In this document: piece after piece, positions 8,379 to 15,278 of the stretch
How the letters are laid out: each line of letters starts with the position of its first letter
Numbering within the stretch: position 1 is the first letter of the stretch
Position numbers and translations under genes: made by a program
Assembly (NCBI GenBank): GCA_964342575.1
Contig: CAYFGZ010000082.1
Coordinates: 1 to 15,278, forward strand
Direction: 5' to 3'
From: GCA-002701455 sp964342575
GTDB taxonomy: Bacteria; Pseudomonadota; Alphaproteobacteria; Thalassobaculales; Thalassobaculaceae
DNA length: 15,278 bases
The notes under the pieces: model-generated
Seen by the model: the letters and a program-made list of their open reading frames with translations, nothing else
The model's database searches: none
Told to the model about the DNA's origin: nothing

Positions 8379-9458
8379 ATGAGAGAACTTGAATTTGGAT
8401 GGTTTCTTCCGACGCGCGGAGATACACTAGATTACGCTGTCCCTCAACAAATCCCTCCTTCTCCTGAGATGTTTGAACGCGTGGTTCAGACGGCAGAAGA
8501 CAATGGGTTCGAATATATTCTGCTACCGGTTGCTGCTGCATGCTGGGATGCTTGGCTTACCAGTGCGTTGCTAACGAGGAGTACAAAAAAGATTAAAATG
8601 TTGGTTGCAGCCCGCCCCAGTTACATCAACCCTGTATTGCTTGCCAAGATGATTGCCACGTTTGATCAGATGACACAGGGACGAATTTCAATCAATCTGA
8701 TCGCTGGTCAAAACGATGTAGAGAATGAAGCCGAAGGCGTTGGATTCGACAAAGTTCAACGGTATGAAGTGATGGAAGAAGAAGTAGAAATTTGTAAGGC
8801 ATTGTGGTCGGATCAGGATAAGTTGGATCATGATGGACGATATTACAAGTTGAAACAGGCACATATTGGTCCTGCTATTTTCCAAAAGCCCTATCCAAAG
8901 TTTTACTTGGGGGGAGGATCTTCTGAAGCGGAAGAATTTTCGGCAAAACATGCTAACGTGCACCTATTTTGGGGGGATACAGTAGAGCGAATAAAAGAGA
9001 ATATGGAGCGAATTAGGAAGCTCGCCAGTAAGTATGACCGCGGGTCTGAAATTGGTTTTGGGATGCGGCTTCAAATTATTTGCAGAAAATGTGAGCAGGA
9101 CGCATGGGATGTTGCTGAAGGCTTGATTAAGAATGTAACAGATGATCAAAAAAAAGTTATCAAAGAGCATTTCGCAAGTTCTGTAGCTAACCAGCGTGTA
9201 CAACAGTTGTCTGCAGAATATGGAGAAATGTTAGCACCTAATCTTTGGACAGGGTTGACTGCTGCGAGGCCAGGAGCTGGAATTGTAATTGTTGGCACAC
9301 CTGAGCAATGCGCTGACACTCTTCAAAAATATATAGATATTGGCTGCCATTCGTTCTGTCTATCTGGATATCTACATGACGAAGAAGCAGCACGGTTTGG
9401 AAATTGGGTCCGCCCTATATTGTGCGCTAATAATCCGGGGAGAATAAAAAACTTGTGA
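8379..9458 (+). CDS. LLM-class flavin-dependent monooxygenase, SsuD (alkanesulfonate monooxygenase)-like
   Basis: A 359-residue TIM-barrel, bacterial-luciferase-family monooxygenase. SsuD uses reduced FMN and oxygen to split alkanesulfonates into aldehyde and sulfite. Similarity to SsuD runs the whole length: FGWFLPTRGD (6-15), LVAARPS (75-81), KPYPKFYLGG (170-179), FGMRLQIICR (227-236), NLWTGL (288-293) and SGYLHDEEA (329-337). SsuD active-site counterparts are Cys55, Arg230, Arg297 and Tyr331, all present. The histidine of SsuD (His228) is replaced by Gln232. Dimethylsulfone- or other sulfonate-specific relatives are equally possible. The two-component partner, an NAD(P)H:FMN reductase (SsuE), is not in the window. 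It lies 67 bases after the sulfatase-like gene and 68 before the SMR gene on the same strand. The start ATG has a weak ribosome site (GTGAG). Confidence 0.92.
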   Translation: MRELEFGWFLPTRGDTLDYAVPQQIPPSPEMFERVVQTAEDNGFEYILLPVAAACWDAWLTSALLTRSTKKIKMLVAARPSYINPVLLAKMIATFDQMTQGRISINLIAGQNDVENEAEGVGFDKVQRYEVMEEEVEICKALWSDQDKLDHDGRYYKLKQAHIGPAIFQKPYPKFYLGGGSSEAEEFSAKHANVHLFWGDTVERIKENMERIRKLASKYDRGSEIGFGMRLQIICRKCEQDAWDVAEGLIKNVTDDQKKVIKEHFASSVANQRVQQLSAEYGEMLAPNLWTGLTAARPGAGIVIVGTPEQCADTLQKYIDIGCHSFCLSGYLHDEEAARFGNWVRPILCANNPGRIKNL

Positions 9459-9526
9459 TCCACATGTTCCGCTTTCCATTGCGGTGATTTTGTATAGATG
9501 ATCTTTTAGGATATTGAAACAAGCAT

Positions 9527-9850
9527 ATGACTGTTTACTTATACCTTGTTGGCTCCATTTTATTAGAGGTTACCGGGACCTTATTGCTGCCGGTGACTAA
9601 TAGCTTTACTAGAGTCTTGCCCACAGTGGCGATGGCCTCATGTTATTTGGGCTCACTCTTTCTTTTGACTATAGTGGTCAAGTTAATTCCGTTAGCAGTA
9701 GTATATGCGACCTGGAGCGGTTTGGGTGTTTTTTCGGTCGCTATACTGGGATACTTTATCTTTGGTCAAACGTTACCCTGGCCCGCAATTTTTGGCCTTT
9801 TTCTGATAGTATTAGGAGTGGTTCTGGTCAACGCCTACACTGCTCCGTGA
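9527..9850 (+). CDS. Small multidrug resistance (SMR) family transporter, EmrE/Qac-like
   Basis: A 107-residue inner-membrane protein with four predicted hydrophobic helices (about 3-21, 32-51, 57-80, 85-104), the size and layout of EmrE, which works as an antiparallel dimer exchanging protons for cationic drugs or amines. Glu14, the proton- and substrate-binding residue, is present, as are Tyr40, Tyr60 and Trp63. The element around helix 1 reads as in the Qac subgroup (LLEVTGT) rather than the guanidinium-exporting Gdx subgroup. Two EmrE loop charges are missing: Lys22 is Pro and Glu25 is Asn. The protein carries only Glu14, Arg29 and Lys52 as charged residues, so topology bias is low. It is a single gene with no SMR partner nearby, so it is probably a dual-topology homodimer. 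The enzymes on either side suggest export of an amine-like intermediate, which is inference. Confidence 0.92.
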   Translation: MTVYLYLVGSILLEVTGTLLLPVTNSFTRVLPTVAMASCYLGSLFLLTIVVKLIPLAVVYATWSGLGVFSVAILGYFIFGQTLPWPAIFGLFLIVLGVVLVNAYTAP

Positions 9851-9876
9851 CACAGCAAGCTATAAGATCATGATTG

Positions 9877-9906
9877 TTGACCTAGCCGAGAAAAGAGGCA
9901 TAGATT
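9877..9906 (+). promoter_or_regulatory. Candidate sigma-70-like promoter before the FAD oxidoreductase gene
   Basis: TTGACC (9877-9882, five of six matches to the -35 consensus) is followed 18 bases later by TAGATT (9901-9906, four of six matches to the -10). It lies in the 87-base gap between the SMR and FAD oxidoreductase genes and could give the latter and the next gene their own start. The sequence is AT-rich, so chance matches are likely. Confidence 0.25.
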
Positions 9907-9937
9907 TTATAGATGGAGATTAGGTCGGGTAATTGTG

Positions 9938-11302
9938 ATGGTACAGGGCTACGATACAGTTATTTGTGGGGCGGGTATAGCAGGGGTGGCCGCTGCCCAC
10001 TCGCTTACTAAACTATCTAATCAGAAAATATTGTTAATAGATTCTGATTCACCCTTATCCCTGACTAGCGATAAATCAACAGAATGCTATAGGAATTGGT
10101 GGTTAGGGTCGGATGGCGCTATGCTGGGGTTAATGAATCGCAGTATAGGTCTGATGGAGGAACTTGCTTCGGAAAGTGAGAACCGTTTTCTTCTTAATCC
10201 ACATGGTTACTTGTTTGCAACCGCCAAAACCAATGAAATTGCTAACCTTGAAAGGCAGGCTGATAAAGCTGAAAGGGTTGGGGCGGGAGAAATCCGGAAA
10301 ATAAGCCGATTATCACAATATAAATCGAATTCGGGCGCTTGCTTTATAGCCGATCAAGCTGGGTCGGATCTCATAACAAATAAGATGCTGATCCAAGAGC
10401 TCTTCCCATATCTAAACAAAGATACAGTGGCTGTTTTACATGCAAGGCGATGTGGATCATTAAGTGCTCAGCAGCTTGGAATGTATCTACTGGAAAAAGC
10501 TCGCGATAACGGTTGTGACTTTAAAATGGCAAGATTTGTGGGGATCGAAACCGAGGCTGGACAGGTTACAGGAGTTAATTTGGAGATTGACGGGCGTGAA
10601 CAAACTATTTCGACTAATACTATAGTGTTTTCTGCAGGGCCTCATCTTGGGGCTGTCTTGGAGCGAGTTGGTATCAAACTTCCGATTTTAGTTGAAAAGC
10701 ACGTTAAAATAAGTCTACCCGATCCACTTGGTGTTGTTCCGCGAGATGCACCTTTGATTATTTGGAACGACTCTATTCGTTTGCCTTGGTCTGAGCAGGA
10801 AAAACATCAGTTAAAAGATTCTAGTGAGACTCGGTGGCTGCTTGAAGAGTTTGTTCCAGGTGTTCATGGTAGACCTGTCGGGGCTGGCAACCAGGTTTTA
10901 ATGTATTGGACGTATGAATCCGAAGTTAGTCAGCATCCAGAATTTCCAATTGAGTGGGATCCATATCTGCCGGAAGTCACTCTTCGAGGTATGGCTGTAA
11001 TGGTGCCAGGTCTTAGTCAATATTTTGATCCAATGCCACGCCCATATGTCGATGGGGGTTATTACACCAAGACGCAGGAAAATAGACCGGTGATAGGTCC
11101 GATTGGACCTCCGGGAGTTTTCCTTAGTGGCGCATTTTCGGGATTTGGAATAATGGCGGCTTGCGGTGCAGGCGAGTTACTAGCTCGCCACGTGCTAAAC
11201 AAACAACTTCCTCATTATGCTATGGCGTTTATGCCAACTCGATTTAATGATCCAGCCTATTTGGATGCCATAAAGAACTGGGATGAAGATGGACAGTTAT
11301 GA
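9938..11302 (+). CDS. DAO-family FAD-dependent oxidoreductase
   Basis: A 454-residue flavoprotein of the D-amino-acid oxidase / sarcosine oxidase / dimethylglycine dehydrogenase type, which oxidises C-N bonds of amines or amino acids. The N-terminal Rossmann FAD-binding motif GAGIAG is at 11-16, followed by an acidic residue (Asp35) that normally holds the ribose. The C-terminal FAD-binding element is DGGYYTKTQENRPVIGP (373-389) and SGAFSGFGIMA (397-407). A mid-domain REV-like segment ARRCGSLSAQQLG (169-181) is typical of DAO members. No cysteine is placed as in the covalent-FAD monomeric sarcosine oxidases, so FAD is probably non-covalent. The ATG at 9938 is preferred over the overlapping GTG at 9935. 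The gene starts 87 bases after the SMR gene and ends 48 before the second flavin oxidoreductase. Substrate unknown; a secondary or N-methylated amine is the general guess. Confidence 0.9.
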   Translation: MVQGYDTVICGAGIAGVAAAHSLTKLSNQKILLIDSDSPLSLTSDKSTECYRNWWLGSDGAMLGLMNRSIGLMEELASESENRFLLNPHGYLFATAKTNEIANLERQADKAERVGAGEIRKISRLSQYKSNSGACFIADQAGSDLITNKMLIQELFPYLNKDTVAVLHARRCGSLSAQQLGMYLLEKARDNGCDFKMARFVGIETEAGQVTGVNLEIDGREQTISTNTIVFSAGPHLGAVLERVGIKLPILVEKHVKISLPDPLGVVPRDAPLIIWNDSIRLPWSEQEKHQLKDSSETRWLLEEFVPGVHGRPVGAGNQVLMYWTYESEVSQHPEFPIEWDPYLPEVTLRGMAVMVPGLSQYFDPMPRPYVDGGYYTKTQENRPVIGPIGPPGVFLSGAFSGFGIMAACGAGELLARHVLNKQLPHYAMAFMPTRFNDPAYLDAIKNWDEDGQL

Positions 11303-11350
11303 TAACAGGACAATGGTTTCCCGTTTAACCTCGTACTAGGGTAGTTGAAA

Positions 11351-12367
11351 ATGGAATTTTGGCATTTCGGTGTTCCGTCTGTCACGGGTGTAGAGAGTAT
11401 GGCACGGCATTGTGAGGAGTTGGGTTTTGATGGGCTGACACTGACCGATTCCCAGAATTTATCAAATGATACCTATATAGCCCTAACATTGGCGGCTAGA
11501 GCAACATCAACAATAAAGTTGGGGCCGGGTGTTACGAATCCATTAACCAGACATGCGGCAGTTACAGCCAGTGCTATTTCAAGCCTGCAACAGGTTTCCG
11601 ACGGCAGAGCAGTACTTGGGATTGGGCGAGGCGACTCATCCTTATTTAATATTGGACAAAAGCCAGTTTCTCCAAAAGTTTTTAGGAATTATATTGAAGA
11701 TCTACAAATATATTTAAGTGGTGGCACTCGCGATACCGCGGGGTACGATAGCCAACTTAAATGGTTGGCTGCGGCTAAGATTATCAAGGTTCCTTTGGAC
11801 GTTGCGGCTACCGGTCCCAAGATTATTGCTTTGGGAGCTGAGATTGCGGAACGGGTTAGTTTTGCTTTGGGTTCTGATCCAGATAGAATAGCATGGGGGA
11901 TGGATCGGGTTTTTGAAGCTGTCGAAAGATCTAGCAACTCCGACAAGTCTATACCCTCGATGGGAGCCTATCTGAATATTTGCGTGCACGATGAATTGAC
12001 TAGAGCTGCCGAGTTAGTTCGACCTGGAGTTGGAATATTCGCGCATTTTACAGGCATGCCGGGCGCTAATCGTGATAACATTAACCAGGCCGATCAAAAC
12101 ATATTCGATAGATTGGGTGGTGAATATGACAAAAAACGGCATGGCAGAGCGGAAGCGACACATGCGCAGCAGATGCCTATAGAGTTTATAGAACGTTTTG
12201 CAATCATTGGGTCAGCTGAAAATTGTATTAACAAATTAGAAGCAATCCAAAATTTGGGAATTCAAAGAATCTTTGTTATTGGACCTAGGCCCGATCACTT
12301 TGGACAGGAAGCATATATAGCTTCAGAACGTTTCGCCAACGAAGTTATTCCAGCCTTCAGAAATTAG
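11351..12367 (+). CDS. LLM-class oxidoreductase, Mer / methylene-tetrahydromethanopterin reductase-like
   Basis: A 338-residue TIM-barrel oxidoreductase of the luciferase-like family. Motifs: CEELGFDGLTLTD (21-33), the GPGVTNPLTRH element (58-68) that in Mer carries a nonprolyl cis-peptide beside the flavin, and DGRAVLGIGRGDSS (84-97). F420- and FMN-dependent members share these, so the cofactor and reaction cannot be told from the sequence alone. The ATG at 11351 is preferred over an in-frame TTG at 11345; AGGG (11338-11341) lies 9 bases upstream. It is the last gene of the + strand block and its stop is 17 bases from the stop of the convergent dehydratase gene. It is not similar in motifs to the SsuD-like neighbour, so the two are not recent duplicates. 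Family confident, substrate unknown. Confidence 0.87.
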   Translation: MEFWHFGVPSVTGVESMARHCEELGFDGLTLTDSQNLSNDTYIALTLAARATSTIKLGPGVTNPLTRHAAVTASAISSLQQVSDGRAVLGIGRGDSSLFNIGQKPVSPKVFRNYIEDLQIYLSGGTRDTAGYDSQLKWLAAAKIIKVPLDVAATGPKIIALGAEIAERVSFALGSDPDRIAWGMDRVFEAVERSSNSDKSIPSMGAYLNICVHDELTRAAELVRPGVGIFAHFTGMPGANRDNINQADQNIFDRLGGEYDKKRHGRAEATHAQQMPIEFIERFAIIGSAENCINKLEAIQNLGIQRIFVIGPRPDHFGQEAYIASERFANEVIPAFRN

Positions 12368-12384
12368 TCAATTTAGTCTCAGGC

Positions 12385-14253
12385 TCAGAAACGTTTTTCC
12401 GTTTCAGGTCGGTGTTTATTAGTCGGTGTAAAACTTGTTCGTATTGGATCCCTTGGTTCACTTACCCAAAGTTGGCGGTCTGGATGCATTCCTGCTCCGA
12501 ATACTGCAGAGACAGCAGAACGTCGCATACGATTGAGTAGTCGGGTGTCCGCGATCCCAATTGAAGGATGCATTCCTCCATTCGCTTTGACAGTATCGTT
12601 CCAAGCGGATCTGCGCAAAGTTAATGTATTGCTATTGTTTAGAGGCGTGCAGTTGATTTCGTTAATATTAAGATCAATTACGATTTCGTCGCCATTTTCT
12701 ATGAGTGCTATTTCACCGCCTAATGCAGCCTCCGGACCGACATGGCCGATTACAAGGCCTACTGACCCCCCAGAGAACCTGCCATCGGTCATAAGTCCGA
12801 CTACGATACCTTTTTCCCGGCAAAGCGTCGTTATGCGAGATGTTGAGTCAAGCATTTCCGGCATACCGGGGGCGCCACTGGGTCCTTCGTAACGGACAAC
12901 AATCATATCTCCATCCTCGAAAATATCAGGTTCATTTTCAAGTGAGTATAACAATCCCTGTTCGCCATCGAAAACCTTAGCTTTTCCAGTAAAAATATTG
13001 TCCTCTAGTCCACCTTCAACGCCAGCCAATTTGAGGACGGAACTAAATTCGGGAGATAAGTTTCCGCCGAGTACACGCAATCCACCGGTAGGCTTATATG
13101 GATTTTCAACGGTATAGATTACTTCACCATCTGGCGCTGGAGGATCCAAGCGGTTCAGTTGTTCGGCCAATGTTTCCCCGGTGCAAGTCAGCGTGTCTCC
13201 GTTTAATAAACCAGCATCTAGTAGTTCCTTAACGATTACCTGGATTCCGCCTTTTTGATCTATGTCTACCATAGAATAATTCCCAAATGGCCTTGCATCG
13301 ATCAGAACTGGAACTACATGTTGAGATAGGTGGTTAAATTCTTCGGGTGACATGATATCTTTTCCAAAATCACCAAATCCCGCTGCACGCGCAATTTCAG
13401 GACCGTGCAATAAAACATTTGTTGAGCCTCCAATGGCCATTGAAACTATCATGGCATTGCGCAGGGAGTCGCGGTTCACGATGTCACGTGGCGTTACCTG
13501 CGAATCAATCATGCCTACCAAGTAATCTATTAACTCATTTGGAAATTGTTCTAACCGTTTAGGATCGTCCGATGGGGGAGCCACCATATGCAAGGGTTCG
13601 AGGCCCATTACTCCTATAAAGGTCTGCATAGTGTTATAGGTAAACATACCACCACAGCTGCCATACCCCGGACAGGCTTCGCAAGCAATGCGTTTTTTTA
13701 GTTCTTCGTCATCGCTTCCAGCTACTTGAAACCCTGAGATAATGTCTAAACGTTCTTTCGTTATTGAGTCGTTGCCTGGACGAATGGGGCCATCCGACAT
13801 TATAATCGCCGGCCGATTGTGCTCCAGAATGCCTGCGACGGTGCCGACAGGTGGTTTATCGCAAGCTACCACGGCAATTGTTCCCTCTAGCCCGCTAGCG
13901 CTTAGATGTTCGCAAACGGAATCATGAGTAACTTCTCGCCCTATAAGGGAGTACCGCATTTCTTTTGTTCCGTTTCTCATCCCGTCAGAAGTAGCGACGG
14001 TATATTCTGGCTGGACGAGCCGCATTGTCAGCTGGTTGTTGGCATCATTTGTACGTTTTCTAAGGCATTCGTGGATAACTTCCACTTTAGTTTGTACCCC
14101 TAAATAGCACTGGGAATCGCCTTTATTGCCAATTACACCAACCGATGGTTCATGAATCAACTTAATGTCGGTCTGGAGCTCTCTGGCGATACCAACAGTT
14201 TGCGCGTTGCGGCCAGGATTAGAATCTATCAGGACAGTCCTAGTATTTCGCAC
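12385..14253 (-). CDS. IlvD/Edd family dehydratase (dihydroxy-acid or sugar-acid dehydratase-like)
   Basis: A 622-residue iron-sulfur dehydratase, longer than the usual 550-600. Members remove water from 2,3-dihydroxy or sugar acids (branched-chain amino-acid synthesis or sugar-acid catabolism). The three cluster cysteines are Cys49 (GDSQCYLG), Cys131 (VACDKPPVG) and Cys200 (GSCGGMF). Asp90 and Asp132 are candidate Mg ligands, Lys133 is the carbamylated lysine position of CDK, and Ser494 in GRFSGG is the catalytic base position. APGMPEM (461-467) and GHVGPEA (503-509) are family elements. The first motif usually reads PCN rather than QCY, and the third ends TANTM rather than TYNTM. The start GTG follows GGGGGGA (14267-14261 on this strand). 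The gene is not near other ilv genes. The protein extends beyond the core by an Arg/Pro-rich tail (about 590-622). It faces the end of the + strand block. Exact substrate not shown. Confidence 0.88.
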   Translation of the reverse strand: MRNTRTVLIDSNPGRNAQTVGIARELQTDIKLIHEPSVGVIGNKGDSQCYLGVQTKVEVIHECLRKRTNDANNQLTMRLVQPEYTVATSDGMRNGTKEMRYSLIGREVTHDSVCEHLSASGLEGTIAVVACDKPPVGTVAGILEHNRPAIIMSDGPIRPGNDSITKERLDIISGFQVAGSDDEELKKRIACEACPGYGSCGGMFTYNTMQTFIGVMGLEPLHMVAPPSDDPKRLEQFPNELIDYLVGMIDSQVTPRDIVNRDSLRNAMIVSMAIGGSTNVLLHGPEIARAAGFGDFGKDIMSPEEFNHLSQHVVPVLIDARPFGNYSMVDIDQKGGIQVIVKELLDAGLLNGDTLTCTGETLAEQLNRLDPPAPDGEVIYTVENPYKPTGGLRVLGGNLSPEFSSVLKLAGVEGGLEDNIFTGKAKVFDGEQGLLYSLENEPDIFEDGDMIVVRYEGPSGAPGMPEMLDSTSRITTLCREKGIVVGLMTDGRFSGGSVGLVIGHVGPEAALGGEIALIENGDEIVIDLNINEINCTPLNNSNTLTLRRSAWNDTVKANGGMHPSIGIADTRLLNRMRRSAVSAVFGAGMHPDRQLWVSEPRDPIRTSFTPTNKHRPETEKRF

Positions 14254-14334
14254 AGCAATTTCCCCCCGTGGTAATGGTTTAAAAAAGTAATATTTAGTCG
14301 GTTATCTCTTCTTAAATCTTATATAAAAAAACTT

Positions 14335-14362
14335 GATATATCGGAAGTGCGAAGGTTGCCAA
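14335..14362 (-). promoter_or_regulatory. Candidate promoter of the IlvD/Edd-family gene
   Basis: On the - strand TTGGCA (14362-14357, five of six matches to the -35) is followed after 16 bases by TATATC (14340-14335, four of six matches to the -10), about 81 bases before the GTG start. It lies in the 120-base gap after the CbiX gene. The region is AT-rich and the -10 is imperfect. Confidence 0.25.
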
Positions 14363-14373
14363 TATTGAGTTGA

Positions 14374-15278
14374 TCAATCAGTTAAGAGCGGTTGTTTCTT
14401 TTCGAGAATGGCTCGCTGCGCGTCTATAATATGTTTTGGAAATTGACTCATAAAACAACAACAAACGCCCTGGTCGATCATCGTCCGTGGCCCATTCGGA
14501 TGGCCTATATGTTTATAAACGCCATGACTGTGACCATGGTCATGACTGTGACTATGTTGATGGGTATGACCATGTTGATGACTGTGGCCATGTTGATGAC
14601 TGTGGCCAGAGAGTGAGTTGTCGTCTTGAAGTTCGTCGTCTTCAGGATCGGTTATTGGTTGGTATTCTGCGTGATGGTGATGAACGTCCACCTCGCCGCG
14701 GGCTAACCTATCTATAAAGGAGCTCATCAAATCGAAGTTTTGGTTGATTTTGCTGTTGCGGGCCTCTTCTATTCTATCGACAAACGTGTTTATCACGTGA
14801 TCTTGGTCTGCAAGATAGTGCGCTTTAAAAAAGGTTACATCGGGAGCACTAGCTGCCACACGGTCAACGTAATTATATATACGGTCGATTAATTTTCCGG
14901 AAAAAAGGAAATATGGAGCAACAACGATCTTTTGGTAACCAAGTTTTAACGCCATTTCCAGACCTTGACCTACCGATGGGAAAGTAACACCAGAGTACAC
15001 TGTCTCTGACCAACCAAAACCCATATTTTCAGTGATTATACGCGTTAGTTTGGCAGCTTCCGCATTGGCGTATGTGTCTGATGTTCCTCTCCCCACGACG
15101 ACTAGCATAGTATCGTATAAATCGCCTACATGAATATGGTCCGTGGGAAGAGCCTCCAGTATCCTAGCTTCAAAAGCGGCAATCATTTCGGGGTGGAGGG
15201 CCAGTTCTCTGCCATAGCTTATTTTCAAATGTGGATATTTTTCTTGGTAAGTGGTTAATACGGACGGAATGTCATTTT
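14374..15278 (-). CDS. cbiX: Sirohydrochlorin chelatase, CbiX-like, with His-rich segment; 5' end off the window
   Basis: A cobalamin- or siroheme-pathway chelatase that puts cobalt (or iron) into sirohydrochlorin. The reading frame is open through the right edge; an in-frame TTG at 15228 is not the likely start, since the upstream codons continue the family's YPHLKISYGREL segment. About 301 residues are visible. The second CbiX half shows VVVGRGTSD and GVTFPSVGQGLEMALKLGY, then VVAPYFLFSGKLIDRI. Further on come VHHHHAEY and a stretch of alternating His built from the repeat at 14535-14606, then NGPRTM and Cys-Cys-Cys about 27 residues before the end. Some CbiX proteins have a His-rich region and a C-terminal cysteine motif that holds a 4Fe-4S cluster; the CCC here could be a variant. 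The His segment probably binds cobalt or nickel. The missing N-terminus should hold the first chelatase half. No other cobalamin gene is in the window. Confidence 0.9.
   Translation of the reverse strand, partial: NDIPSVLTTYQEKYPHLKISYGRELALHPEMIAAFEARILEALPTDHIHVGDLYDTMLVVVGRGTSDTYANAEAAKLTRIITENMGFGWSETVYSGVTFPSVGQGLEMALKLGYQKIVVAPYFLFSGKLIDRIYNYVDRVAASAPDVTFFKAHYLADQDHVINTFVDRIEEARNSKINQNFDLMSSFIDRLARGEVDVHHHHAEYQPITDPEDDELQDDNSLSGHSHQHGHSHQHGHTHQHSHSHDHGHSHGVYKHIGHPNGPRTMIDQGVCCCFMSQFPKHIIDAQRAILEKKQPLLTD
14535..14606 (-). repeat. Four 18-bp tandem units encoding GHSHQH-like hexapeptides
   Basis: On the + strand, unit CATGTTGATGACTGTGGC (14571-14588) is repeated exactly at 14589-14606. 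Units at 14553-14570 (13 of 18 bases) and 14535-14552 (15 of 18) are diverged. On the coding strand each unit gives G/S-H-S/T-H-Q/D-H. The two identical units are the most recent, consistent with slippage in the His-rich segment of the CbiX-like gene. Confidence 0.85.

Noticed and set aside
9469..9484. CCGC / GCGG hairpin before the SMR gene
   Set aside because: Four base pairs only and followed by a weak T-run; likely chance.
8379..12367. The two luciferase-like oxidoreductases as a tandem duplication
   Set aside because: Their motifs belong to different subgroups (SsuD-like and Mer-like), so no recent duplication.
12384..12409. Short hairpin GAAACG-loop-CGTTTC at the 3' ends of the convergent LLM and dehydratase genes
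   Set aside because: The stem is only 6 bp with a T-rich loop and a mismatch just outside, and there is no T-run after it on the + strand. Not strong enough to call a terminator.
6710..14340. Shared 11-base word AACTTGATATA at 6710-6720 and 14330-14340
   Set aside because: Repeats of this length are expected by chance in 15 kb of AT-rich DNA, and the two lie in unlike positions relative to genes.
14392..14717. Open frames on the + strand rich in Met/Thr/Val or Asp/His repeats
   Set aside because: They are the complementary reading of the His-repeat in the CbiX-like gene.

Overview
The window is a gene-dense, mid-GC bacterial stretch (about 44% G+C by eye). It holds eleven protein-coding genes, two of them cut by the window edges. 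No rRNA, tRNA, insertion sequence, phage gene or CRISPR array was seen, and no gap without a gene exceeds about 160 bases. The cobalamin-type CbiX chelatase and the mix of catabolic enzyme families suggest a free-living, metabolically versatile proteobacterium. An AT-rich marine alphaproteobacterium is my best guess. A SAR202-like Chloroflexota is a real alternative, because that group also expands flavin monooxygenases and molybdenum hydroxylases. The sequence alone does not settle this.

Left block (1-4958, + strand): a PcaD-like alpha/beta hydrolase (5' end off the window), a PhzF-family isomerase, the large subunit of a molybdenum hydroxylase without its iron-sulfur or FAD partners, and a dienelactone-hydrolase-like enzyme. 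A 17-bp perfect inverted repeat (4965-5006) then separates it from a convergent AMP-forming acyl-CoA ligase (4992-6575, - strand), whose last codons lie inside the repeat. Together these read like pieces of an aromatic or heterocyclic acid pathway: hydroxylation, isomerisation, lactone opening, CoA activation.

Central block (6734-12367, + strand, divergent from the ligase): a phosphonate-monoester-hydrolase/sulfatase with the formylglycine motif, an SsuD-like flavin monooxygenase, a small multidrug resistance (SMR) transporter, a DAO-family FAD amine oxidase, and a second luciferase-like oxidoreductase of the Mer type. Gaps are 48-87 bases, so this could be one transcript or two. The content suggests stepwise breakdown of a sulfated, sulfonated or phosphonylated, probably amine-containing small molecule, with the SMR protein exporting a cationic compound. 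That is inference.

Right block (12385-15278, - strand): a divergent IlvD/Edd-family dehydratase with all three predicted iron-sulfur cysteines, and a CbiX-type sirohydrochlorin chelatase (5' end off the window) with a long His-rich segment built from an 18-bp tandem repeat and a Cys-Cys-Cys motif near its C-terminus.

No transcriptional regulator is encoded in the window. I found no clear-cut new defence or mobile system. The most interesting items are the catabolic gene set with mixed active-site signatures (sulfatase/PMH, SsuD with His to Gln), the unaccompanied molybdenum hydroxylase subunit, the coding terminator, the atypical SMR protein and dehydratase, and the His-repeat chelatase.
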